Positions 1-9,000 of a stretch of DNA of 64,000 bases are shown here, piece by piece. The stretch spans positions 4,650,001 through 4,714,000 of the forward strand of contig NC_079243.1 of assembly GCF_028009165.1 (NCBI RefSeq), in the 5' to 3' direction. Numbering within the stretch: position 1 is the stretch's first letter; each line of letters begins with the position of its first letter. The notes under the pieces were generated by a model that worked only from the letters and a program-made list of their open reading frames with translations, searched no databases and was not told where the DNA came from. Source of the DNA: Akanthomyces muscarius (taxonomy: Eukaryota > Ascomycota > Sordariomycetes > Hypocreales > Cordycipitaceae). The translations under genes and the position numbers were made by a program.

Positions 1-1
1 G

Positions 2-469
2 GACATATTCGGTGCCGACTTTAGCAATAATGCCCGTGTTCTGTTGGACGAGGCCATGCATGATGCGCAAAGACACTACCGAGGTCTTGGGACGGACTGG
101 CTCAACACGGAAACACAGATGTGGATGCCGGGACCAATCCATCAACAGCTGACCACGGCAGCCGTGAAGCAAAACATCAAAGTTTTTGACATGGCTGGCC
201 TGACGATCTATGCGGCCCCATGGTCGTATGCCTTTTCCGCCAAAATCAGCCGCCTACTCGCTGGCGGAGACCAGGCTCGCCCGTATGATCTGGACGATGC
301 CGTGACCTACATCCACGAGTACATCCGCAGTCATGGAAACCAGCCAGTCAAGGTGTCAACGGCAACTGACTGGGCTCGGCATTTTCGCCATGAGAGCACG
401 CCTGAATTTCTGCGGACGCGGGTTAACCAGGCCTATCGCCGACAGTACGGACGCGACGCGTTCGTTTAG
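2..469 (+). CDS. C-terminal part of a conserved fungal protein, possibly nucleotidyltransferase-like
   Basis: The reading frame is already open at base 2 and runs to a stop at 467-469, so the gene begins before the window; only about 155 C-terminal residues are visible. The segment starts with Asp-Ile-Phe-Gly-Ala-Asp and contains Tyr-Ala-Ala-Pro-Trp-Ser-Tyr-Ala-Phe followed by a Lys/Arg-rich helix and a Tyr-Asp-Leu-Asp-Asp-Ala-Val motif. That order (AP, K-x-x-R-L, DLDDA) resembles the C-terminal half of nucleotidyltransferase-fold proteins of the DUF/AbiEii type. This is pattern similarity only, and no catalytic residues are in view. The internal TTG at 44 is not a start because the frame continues upstream. 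Confidence 0.6.
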   Translation, partial: DIFGADFSNNARVLLDEAMHDAQRHYRGLGTDWLNTETQMWMPGPIHQQLTTAAVKQNIKVFDMAGLTIYAAPWSYAFSAKISRLLAGGDQARPYDLDDAVTYIHEYIRSHGNQPVKVSTATDWARHFRHESTPEFLRTRVNQAYRRQYGRDAFV

Positions 470-663
470 CCTCTTGCCTGAGTGGCGAGCACATTTCATC
501 TCCAGGCTATTTCCTTGTTTATTAACGCCATGATCAGTATTTCTCAGCGGGCGGAATGGAAATGCAATGGTAGATACAGCACAGAGGGTATATTGAGGTT
601 AGGCTTGGGTGGTACATAACTAAATATGTAATAAAAAATGCAAATATCTCACTTGGCATTAAA

Positions 664-1383
664 TCAGGTGAAAGATATATGTGGTTTCCACAGCAATATG
701 TTCTTTTCCAGAAAGTCTGGGTCGGCCTTTGAGTCGCTTTTACCCGTCAGAAGAGTGCCATTCAGAGTCGGAATCACGAGGGTGTCCTCCAATGGAGTCA
801 CGGCTGCTGCCCACTCTGGCACCTTTTCCCATGGCCGCAAGTGGTCTGGAACGTTTCTAGCTGCTTCAGCCTCTTCAGGGGTGATCAAAGATGGATTATC
901 GCGCCGTAGGCCAAGCGCAACACGCTCGTTGAATGACCGCAAGAGTAGGAACGTGCATCCCGCGAGAAACGCATATCTCTCTGCATCCCCGTCTTTTGGG
1001 TCGGGAATGTCTTGAACAGCCCAATTACGCTGTCGCCAGAACGCCTCAAGGCAGTTGCGATAGTCGATGACGTGATCTAGAACAAGGAACTCGTAGAGTC
1101 GATAGAGAGCAAACAACGACGAATCCTCAAACACGCCTTCTGGAGCACCGAATTTGCGCGCGGTAATACCCTCCCAGTATTGCGTCTGATTCTCCAAGAT
1201 GGACCGAGGCGGAGGCGGAGGAAACACAGGATAGTCTGCAGGAGAAGGCGAATAGTCTCCGTCGTCAGGAGTATGTGGCGGCCCAGCCGAGGAAGCGCTG
1301 GCTGTGTGACAGTCAGCCGGCCGCCTTCTGCCCGGCCACCAGAAGGAGGGCTTCCTTAGCCAATCTAGTAGAGAAGAGCGCAT
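664..1383 (-). CDS. Hypothetical fungal protein, 239 aa
   Basis: Single open frame on the minus strand. The first ATG is at 1383; the frame is open for 15 more codons but only from a TTG. The N-terminus is Arg/Pro-rich (a Pro run near residues 54-60) and looks disordered. From about residue 65 the sequence is ordered and rich in aromatic and charged residues (WEGITARKFGAPEG, then LYRLYEFLVLDHVIDYRN), with a helical LLLRSFNERVALGLRRDN segment. No signal peptide, membrane helix or catalytic motif is evident. I do not recognise the family. It is divergent from the small gene at 2062. An upstream exon cannot be excluded. Confidence 0.6.
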   Translation of the reverse strand: MRSSLLDWLRKPSFWWPGRRRPADCHTASASSAGPPHTPDDGDYSPSPADYPVFPPPPPRSILENQTQYWEGITARKFGAPEGVFEDSSLFALYRLYEFLVLDHVIDYRNCLEAFWRQRNWAVQDIPDPKDGDAERYAFLAGCTFLLLRSFNERVALGLRRDNPSLITPEEAEAARNVPDHLRPWEKVPEWAAAVTPLEDTLVIPTLNGTLLTGKSDSKADPDFLEKNILLWKPHISFT

Positions 1384-2061
1384 GCCGAAAGCGAGGTAGG
1401 AGAGAAGAGTACGGCGACGGTAACTCAATTCTTGTTTGTTCTGATGCGCCGACGGCGATTTTGACGGAAGCTTGTCCTAGTTCAGAGGTTGGAGCATGGT
1501 GAACTGCCAGGCGCGTAACACTCTGGCCTAGGGGAAATCACGTGCTAAATCACTACGGTTCGCTCCCCGTCCAGCTTCAACGGAGGAGATGTCATGAGCT
1601 GGGATTAACTTTGGAACTTTTTTGCTCCCTATCAGGATCGGCAGCAGCTGAGTGTTTCGCAGGAAATGCGACCAATGTAATTCTTGTTGGTGCTGATGCA
1701 GTGGTGCAAGCGCCTACCAAGATCCACTGGGGAGGCGAGCGAGTTCAACCTGGCACACTGCAACGAATAAAAGCTGCAGCATGTTTACCATACAGAATAT
1801 GTATTTTTGAAACTTGAACATGGCAGCCGTTAGAGATTAGATGCCCCAGGCTGAACAATTTTTTTACTAATCGATGCGAGCTCCTTGAGATGTGTCTCCT
1901 ATCCAAGTGTCTTGGCCGCTAAAACCGCGACATGTGCAGGCCACGCAGTCACTTACGTAGGTACAGTACCTCCTCCACCACGTGCTGAAGTTGTAGACCT
2001 GGCCTTTACAGCTTCACCAGTCAGTCACTCGACTCATCTATTTTGCTTCATCGCTATCAAA
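1384..2061. other. Divergent intergenic region
   Basis: 678 bp between the minus-strand gene starting at 1383 and the plus-strand gene starting at 2062. It should hold both promoters. Small ORFs here have no recognisable content, and I see no repeat or RNA gene. Confidence 0.5.
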
Positions 2062-2477
2062 ATGCCTACCATACTGGACAATACGCTCAAGTCAAAGGTA
2101 AGTGCTACCAATCTAGCCCGGCCTGGGGAGCCGCAAACTAACTCTTGCAGAACATGGTTCTTGGTAAGTGGCGACGGGGCCTGTCGCGCTCACAAGTCTA
2201 ATATTTGTCGCAGCGTTTGGAGGCGTAGTAGCTGCTGCTACGGTATGGATGCTCTCTGGCGACATGTTTCCTGCCGAAGAAGACCCCAAAGGAGAACCGG
2301 ATACATGGACAAGAGAAGAGATGCGAAGATGGCTCGAGGCTGTGAGTTGTGCCCACGACGTCCGCAACTACCAGTGGCTAACTGTAAACACAGCGCAACC
2401 TCTTTCCACAGTCAACTGATACGCGGGAGCAATTGCTGGCCCGAATCAAGGCAAACCTAAGAGTCCCTCGCAAGTAA
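2062..2477 (+). CDS. Small membrane-anchored protein with Ish1/SAP-like motif, 86 aa, four exons
   Basis: Spliced model: exons 2062-2097, 2151-2163, 2214-2341 and 2394-2477. All introns are GT-AG with GTAAGT or GTGAGT donors, and the frame closes at TAA 2475-2477. Exon 2 is a 13-nt micro-exon. The product has a short N-terminus, one hydrophobic helix (about residues 16-30, AFGGVVAAATVWML) and a C-terminal region with TWTREEMRRWLEARNLFPQ, then a Thr-Arg-Glu helix LLARIKANLR. The W-x5-M-x2-WL spacing followed by a second basic helix is the pattern of Ish1/Msc1 (SAP-like) repeats of fungal stress-related nuclear-envelope proteins. Membrane location and any link to Ish1 function are inference. 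Confidence 0.7.
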
Positions 2478-2727
2478 CCGAGAAGAACAATGTACCTGCA
2501 ACAAAAATAGTTTAATAGACGCTGTTGGAATTTGGTTCTTAATGCTTACAGACCCTTTGTTGCCCCAGTATTCACCTCTGGAGATGTCTTCGTCCGACTA
2601 CGTAACTACTAACTACCATGCCATTCCAGGACTAACAACGCCACTCAGCAACTGGTACTAGTCCCAACACGAGCCATCCCGAGAGACGTACTTAAACTCT
2701 CCGACTCTTCCATCAATCTCGAAAGCA

Positions 2728-3365
2728 ATGATATCTTCGAAGCTACTGCGCCAAAGCTGCAACCCAATCGCCTTGTCGCGCCCGTTTCTTACCACTCGTC
2801 ATATAGTAACTCAGCGCTACCTATCACGCACCTTTGTGGCTTCAACCATGGCTGCCAAAGCAATCCCCGTCATTGTTTGCGGCCGGCGCGAGGCAATCGG
2901 TGAATCCGTCGCTGCCGGGCTCAAGCCAGAATACGAATGTATGCATATTCTTCAACGCTATCAGTTGTAGCACCATAAAAGCCTCACCTGTATTGACCGC
3001 CAGTAGTGGTGCACTTTGTCAAAACGCCCGAGGCCGGCGTCAAGGACCTGCCGCTAGTTCTCAAGGGCAGCGAGCCAGAGACGGCGACCAGCAGTGTCGG
3101 CACGGGCAACATTGTCGACGGGGCGACGGCCATTATCCTAGGCGGAGGCTACGATGACAACGACTACGAGGCGATGCGCAAAGCCGTCGATGCAGCCACG
3201 CTGGAGCGCCGCCCCGTCTGGCTGCGCAACGACCTGAGTGTCGAGATGCCGCCCCCGGGTCCAGAGTACGGAAAGGCTGTTGTTGTTCGCGTCAAAAACT
3301 TGCTTGCAAAGCTTGAAAAAGAGAAAAAACTGGATGGATCAGACTCCGACAGCTATTGGTATTAA
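2728..3365 (+). CDS. Conserved fungal protein of unknown function, 190 aa
   Basis: Exons 2728-2938 and 3004-3365; a 65-bp GT-AG intron joins ...KPEYE to LVVHFVKTPEAG. The first 40 residues are Ser/Arg/Thr-rich and could be a mitochondrial presequence; a second Met at residue 41 (MAAKAIPVIVCG) could start a cytosolic form. The body has a Rossmann-like opening (IPVIVCGRREAIGESVAAGL), a GNIVDGATAIILGGGYDDNDYEAM segment, and ends WLRNDLS...PGPEYGKAVVVRVKNLLAKLEKE...YWY. I associate this layout with a conserved hypothetical family in Sordariomycetes. No enzyme activity can be assigned. The two Met codons make dual targeting possible. Confidence 0.75.
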
Positions 3366-3490
3366 CTAGGAACGTAATACCACCCAGACAGTAGGGCGGG
3401 ACAGATCGTTCTCCTACCGTACAAGAAGCGACCCATGCTAGGAAGAAAATTCAGCAAACAAAAATGAAAACAATTCGTTCGCAAAGCGTG

Positions 3491-3496
3491 TATAAA
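3491..3496 (+). promoter_or_regulatory. Candidate TATA element for the gene at 3634
   Basis: TATAAA lies 138 bp upstream of the ATG at 3634, within the 268-bp gap after the previous stop. Placement fits a fungal core promoter, but sequence alone does not prove use. Confidence 0.3.
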
Positions 3497-3633
3497 TTAT
3501 GCCCATGCGTCAATCTCAATGCACATGCATCACGTGTATCAATAGTCGCGCGTGTGGCGTTGGGCTGACTTGAGGCTGACTCGCCCTATGTAAGTTGCTC
3601 AACTTCAAGCTTCGCAGAGACTCACTCCCGCCC

Positions 3634-4480
3634 ATGGATGCCACAACTTTTGCGGCCGACAAGGCCGTAAAAATTTCCCTCCAAGACGACGATGAATATT
3701 TAGGAGACGACGATTTCCAATATGACGCTGCGGTGATATCCAGCGAAGAGATTGGGCAAAGTCGGTAGACTCACAAGCTGCTCATCGCCACAATCAAGTT
3801 AACGAGAGTACTTTTCAGGCTTTGTGACATGTGCGCTGACAATATCGCGGTTTGGCCACTACGCGACCGCGTCCGCCGCTCTCCTCGTCCTCCGGTTCGA
3901 GCTCGGCGGACCGCCCGGCAACCGGCACCGCTTCAAGTCGGCCAGCATCCTCGCGCGGCTGCGCCCTCTCGCCGGCGACGCCTCGTCGCTTAGCGTGCTG
4001 AAGTACTGGCCGGAGAGGCACCACGATGCGCCTTCGGCGCAGCACATCGAGCGCAGGTTCGGCGCCGGTCTGGGTTCCTCCGGCGGCGGGATGGCGGCAC
4101 TCAGCACCTCGGCGCAGCGCTCCGTGTCGTACACGCGGCACGCGCAGCGGCGCATCCGCGGTGTGGCGTCTGGCCGGCCGGTTCTCAACCAAGTGCAATG
4201 GACGCTCGAGGAGAATGAGTTGGAGCAGGACGGCGTGTGGGAGCATTTTCAGCTCGCACTGCTGGTGCGACACGACGGCAAGTTTACGATTGATGTGGGC
4301 ATCAAAACGAAAGTTGGGTTTAGCACAGATCCGCGGAAATATTTGCTGAGGCCGTTGAAGGGTAGCTCGGGGACGAAGATTGTCGATCCGAAGACGCCGA
4401 TCGGTGAGGCCGATGAGGCGCTGGATGGGAATCCGGATCTGCGTGGCGTTGAGTTGTCGGGGTTCACTGCCTTTGGATAG
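3634..4480 (+). CDS. Hypothetical fungal protein, about 262 aa; parent of the duplicate at 5881
   Basis: Exon 1 is 3634-3760 and exon 2 is 3819-4480. The only phase-consistent junction I found uses donor GTCGGT at 3761 and acceptor CAG ending 3818, joining ...SEEIGQ to SFVTCALTISRFGHYA; the donor is weak, so the boundary is tentative. Exon 1 is acidic (LQDDDEYLGDDDFQYD). Exon 2 has an amphipathic beta pattern, a basic RHAQRRIRGVASGRP segment and an acidic WTLEENELEQDGVWEHFQLALLVRH stretch. The family is not recognised. The last ~28 codons plus about 20 bp of 3' flank match a decayed copy at 5881-6000. Confidence 0.65.
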
Positions 4481-5235
4481 GTCACCACAAGAGGAGCTAG
4501 AGAACGGGCGCATAGCCAATTGCCATGTCAAATAAAAGTACAAAAGAAGAAGAAATTCTAGAGAGAAGACGAATAAAGTATAAACTAAGAACAACGAGCA
4601 CAAGATCAATTCAGCACTGCATTCCTATTACCAGGCACCACCGACCAAGTTGGCGCGTAAAAACAAGTTCACCGTTCTGTCGCAGCTCCTCCGGATCAAG
4701 GTACGCGCGCATACACAAGGTCCCTGCTAACGCAAATACCCGGAAAATCACGTATACCTCAGATCGTTCCCAGTTCAAGTGCTTTGCGTTGCGTCTAGTC
4801 ACGATGGCATTTGGCGTTAACATAGTGACTTGACACCGAGTTTTGAAACGAAAAAATCCTTAAGGTCCTCATAGTCTGAATCGAGCGCCACGTTGCCATG
4901 GATGCCTGTGAGCTGGACCACAGCGTATCGGATGTCTTGTACCAGCAACGCTGTCCATCTGATTGTACCATAATGAGGGCGAAATCTATCGCTCGGGGAC
5001 AGCGCGCCAAGTAGGGAACCGACCAAAGTCTCATGATGGAGAAGGAGGGTAGCCGCGCCGCCACAGGCCACTATTCAAGGCGCTCAAAGCCAAATAAATA
5101 AGCGCGCGGTATGATCCTTCCATAAGACATATGTGGAGCTCGGTTTAGGGCTTCAAAAGTTTACATAAGACCCGGCGCAGTTCCGCAGCCTGAGCATCAA
5201 AGGCCACTTGGACTTGAAAGTTTCACGATTACATC
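4481..5235. other. Intergenic region with a possible gene relic
   Basis: 755 bp between two plus-strand genes. The minus strand holds an 84-codon open segment (4817-5071, listed separately). I see nothing else. Confidence 0.4.
4817..5071 (-). pseudogene. Possible relic of a larger gene (sacsin/HATPase-like segment?)
   Basis: An 84-codon minus-strand frame whose last third reads LDSDYEDLKDFFVSKLGVKSL. The Asp-Tyr-x-Asp-Leu-x-x-Phe-Phe-x-x-x-Leu-Gly-Val pattern reminds me of a segment in large fungal sacsin-like ATPase proteins, where similar '(D/E)LxxFFxxxLGV' elements occur. The frame stops at once afterwards and there is no upstream gene body. If the resemblance is real this is a fragment; it may also be chance. 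Confidence 0.25.
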
Positions 5236-5715
5236 ATGACGTCCATCGAAGAATCCATCACTATTGATGCGCCTCCGTCTAAAGTATGGGCCAAGCTTAT
5301 GGACCTTGAGTCGTGGGCAAAATGGAACAGCTTTGTCACGTCCATCGAATTGGAGCCACCATTTGATGAAATATCTGTGGGCAGCAGACAAAAAATCACA
5401 ATTCAACCAAAAACGGACGCAAGTGGCGACGCTGAAAGCTATACAAACGTTACTACATCACTTATCCCGGAGCGCGAACTACGCTGGAGAGGCAAAATTT
5501 TTGCTGATTTTGTCTTTTATACCAACCACTGGTGCTTATTGGAAACTCGTGAGCAGCAGAGCGGATCGGAAATCAAGACTGTCTTTAGCCAGGGCGAGGA
5601 TTTTGGCGGCCTGCTAGCACCAATGGTTTCGATTACTGGAAAAATGACGCAACTGAAAGAAGGTTACGCTAGGATGAATATGGATTTAAAACGTGCTGTA
5701 GAAAACGATATTTAA
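5236..5715 (+). CDS. SRPBCC (START/Bet v1-like) domain protein, 159 aa
   Basis: Intronless; ATG at 5236 preceded by ACATC. The start ITIDAPPSKVWAKLMDLESWAKWNSFV is the classic SRPBCC opening (beta-1, then the hydrophobic-pocket helices with W-x-x-W-N). The sequence continues with RWRGKIFADFVFYTNHWCLLE and FSQGEDFGGLLAPM, and closes with a long C-terminal helix (MTQLKEGYARMNMDLKRAVEN). The length matches single-domain members. The fold binds hydrophobic ligands; the ligand cannot be predicted, and a cyclase role would be a guess. It sits between a gene and that gene's decayed 3' duplicate. Confidence 0.85.
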   Translation: MTSIEESITIDAPPSKVWAKLMDLESWAKWNSFVTSIELEPPFDEISVGSRQKITIQPKTDASGDAESYTNVTTSLIPERELRWRGKIFADFVFYTNHWCLLETREQQSGSEIKTVFSQGEDFGGLLAPMVSITGKMTQLKEGYARMNMDLKRAVENDI

Positions 5716-6069
5716 GTTGGCCAGGAATGGATTTTGGTGAAATAGCATTAGCTTGCAGTTGCGTTGAATTGCATCCGGCTGTGAGCAGGCGCAACTAAGC
5801 ACCCACCAATAAGGCGGCCAATTTACTTGTCAACTAAAATAAGAGACGTTATGATTCTTTGCTTTGGCTATCAGGGTCTCTGTACATCTGAGAATACCAA
5901 TTGGAAAGGCCGATGAGGCCCTGCATGCCAAGCTAAATTTGCGTGACGTCAAATTGTATAGCTTCACTGGCTTTCGACAAGTTCTCATAAAAAGAACTGG
6001 CTTTTTTTTTTTGAATGTAACAATCAAAGCTACTTTAGAGCAGTACATAAAATCATCAATTGACCTGAT
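5716..6069. other. Intergenic region containing the decayed duplicate
   Basis: 354 bp between the SRPBCC stop and the 3' end of the CHAT gene. It contains the duplicate at 5881-6000 and a T13 run at about 6002-6013. Confidence 0.6.
5881..6000 (+). pseudogene. Decayed duplicate of the 3' end of the 3634-4480 gene
   Basis: Aligned by eye without gaps to 4381-4500, offset exactly 1,500 bp. By my count 80 of 120 bases are identical. Of 40 differences about 22 are C-to-T or G-to-A going from parent to copy, and about 4 run the other way. Protein similarity is still visible: IPIGKADEALHAKLNLRDVKLYSFTGF against TPIGEADEALDGNPDLRGVELSGFTAFG. Similarity runs about 20 bp past the parental stop codon, so this is duplicated DNA, not convergent coding. 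No start codon or upstream exon is associated. The bias resembles repeat-induced point mutation or long AT-directed decay. Confidence 0.75.
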
Positions 6070-9000
6070 TTAACATTTATGAAACCATGCTCCATGAAGT
6101 ACAAAACCTGCCCAGTGAACAGGTTCCGGTCGCGTCGCCCTCATCGACAACACACTCTGCTGCACCGCACGCGCCAGATTGACCACGGATCCCGTCTCCC
6201 CAAACGCCGTGTAAAAACTCTCCGAGAACGCGCGCCCATCGGCGCTGAGAATCGGCCACAGCGTGCCCAGCACAGACGTCGCGCCGCAGAGCAGCAGTAC
6301 GGGGATCATGCCCTGCGGCTCGTCGCCCGCGGAAAACTCCTGCGAGGCCGAGTTGCACGCCATGAGCGTGACGTGGGGCGCAGACAGCTTCAACTGCGTA
6401 ATCATGTCCCGCGCGCTGAGATGGGCCGAGGGCGACGCCGGGCCGAGCTCGTCGCTGCCGCTGAGGAGCAGGGAGTCGTCAATGGCGTCGTCCCAGTGCA
6501 GAAGATCCGACTCGTGGGAGGAGCTGGCCAGCACAAGGGACTGATCGAAGCGGGATGCCTTTTTCTTTCCGAGGATGGCGTGACCATGGTAGTGGATGAT
6601 GTGCTGGTCTTTGCACTTGGCAATGAATTCCTCGGGCGAAACCCCGTAGTCCACTTTGGTGTCGAGCCGCGACGCGACCGATTCCAGAGTTACCTCTACT
6701 TTCTGCTCTTCGGCTGACTTGGTACCACGGTCCCGGCCAGCTTTGCCGTATACTCCAAACACGGCTGAGCTGGACGCTGCTGTTTCGCGCTTGCTGGCAC
6801 TCTTGTAGCAGTTGAACAGCAGCGATAGCGAGCTCGTGTACACGATTGGATTGCGCTCAATCAGGAGTTGGCCGGCAACGGAGAGCGCATGCAGGGGCAG
6901 ACCGTGCATCACACCTGAAGGACATAGCACCAAGAGATCACCAGGCTTGCTATGCTTCTCCAGCGGCTCTACCAGCCAGTCCAGCTCAGAGAGCGCATCC
7001 ACTGTCAAGAGGTCGCCTAGAAACTCGGACTGCGCAAGATATGCCTCTTTCCACGCCTTCACATCCTCAGTGCCCCGCAGAGTAAACGGCTTACGCATCA
7101 AGCTCTTCATAGCGTTTTCCAAGGTAAAGTCGAGAATCTCTATATGCACTTGGCCCGCAGCGTCAATGATGATGATGTCGATGTGAGAACTGGTGAGAAA
7201 CCAATCCACCATGATCATCGATGATCCCGTTTTGCTCATAGCATAGTCGGCTGCCATGGACTGGACATCATGTAGAGCAACGCCGATATCGACTTCCCCA
7301 GCGAGTGGCTTTGTACCTGCCACATTATTCGCGACGGTGAGCGAGGCATACGGCGTTTGTACGGGCTCCAAGCATTCTCCTGCATAGATCAAGTCAACCA
7401 CGCTTCTTCCCTTGCCACGCTGCATCCATGCCCAGATATCCTCTGACGAAATATTGTCTTCCGGATTCATCACCGCCAGAATGTCGTTGGAGTCTTTCAA
7501 AGCCGTCATGACCATGTAACCAAATACATATACATCGCTGCGCCCGTAGCTGGCCACCAAATGCTGCTTCTGATCCAGAGAATCCAGTCGCGAGGTGGCA
7601 GTCACATGTTTACGTGACACATCCATACAGTCGTCCGCTTGGTGCAGTAGATCTACCACCACTTTGCCCCAGTTTGGCTCCTTCATTTTGAACGCGCATT
7701 GCGCGGCTACCAGCAAGGCCGCGCGCTGTGTCTGCAGCTGACCATTTTCACCACAACGGGCCGCTGCCGTCTTGGCAATGGTAAAAGCTCGATCTCGCTG
7801 AGCATACGTGGTCGTCTGGATGTGCAGTACACCTTCAGCGACTCGCAAGTCCATCGCATTCTGGATGGAGGCGTAGTCGCCCGAGCGGAGCTTCAGATCT
7901 GTTCCATGACGAAGCACCTTGAAGATTGGCTCCATGTAGGCATTGAGCTGGTCGTGCAGCTCAAACGCCTGATCGACACATTCGTAGTCGAGTAGCCGGT
8001 CCAACAGGTCACGCTGTTCAATATACAGTGCAAGTAGTTCGCTCGCATCCAGATTCTTTGGCTCACCTAGTGGCGCTACAGCCAATGACATGTTTTCCTG
8101 CGATGCGCCCAGAAGCTCTTCGGGAACAATGCCGATGTTCGAAAGCTTGTCGAGGAACTTGCGGGCCAGGTCCTGGAATCCGGCCTGCTCGCATGCTTCA
8201 AAGCCGTCGATGCCAAACTGTCGCACTTCTTCCATATCATACTCTTCGTACCCGCTTGACATATTCTGCAGCCTAAGGATCATGACCGTAAAGATGTGAT
8301 ACATGCCCGACATTCTGGTATGAGGATCATTGGTGATGCGACCCTCAAACTCTGCTGCAGCCATGGACCAGTATAGCTGCTGCGTCCAGTCCCCTATCTT
8401 GTGGTAATACATGCTGTAGTACAACGCATATCGCCTGGCGATTTCCCATGCGCCGGTGTAAGAGTACTCCTCCAAATATGTTTGGCACCACACGCTTTGG
8501 CGACCAAGCGCAATCTGGCTTTGGAGCGGCGCACTGCCGAGGGCAATCAGGCGTGTCGTCCACAGGTATGCATTGTTGCCGCTGGTGGCGCCGAGCAAGT
8601 CTGACAGCGCGATAATCTCGTTGACCTGAGTCGGTTGACGAACGTAGTCGATGCAGGCCATATACTCTGTCACAGCCTTGGCAGCGAGATTGTAATGCGC
8701 TGCGAGCATAAAGTCCTGCACCATGGCCACGTATTCTCCCTCGACCACGGCAGATGACAGTGGTCCTGACAGCGCGTCGAGGCCACCGAGGGCAATAAAT
8801 GCCATTTTCGCTTCTAGCAGGCGCAATTCGTTGGCATACTCGCTCTGGCCGAGAAATGCGACCGCATTTTTTGCCTCGGTTATGAGGATGTTTGCTATCT
8901 CAAATGTAGCGCGATGCGCAATCGCAGTGGCATTTTGTATATACACGCGCGCGGCAAGCAGGGTATCGCGGACACCATGGTCGAGAATTTCCTGCAGTAA

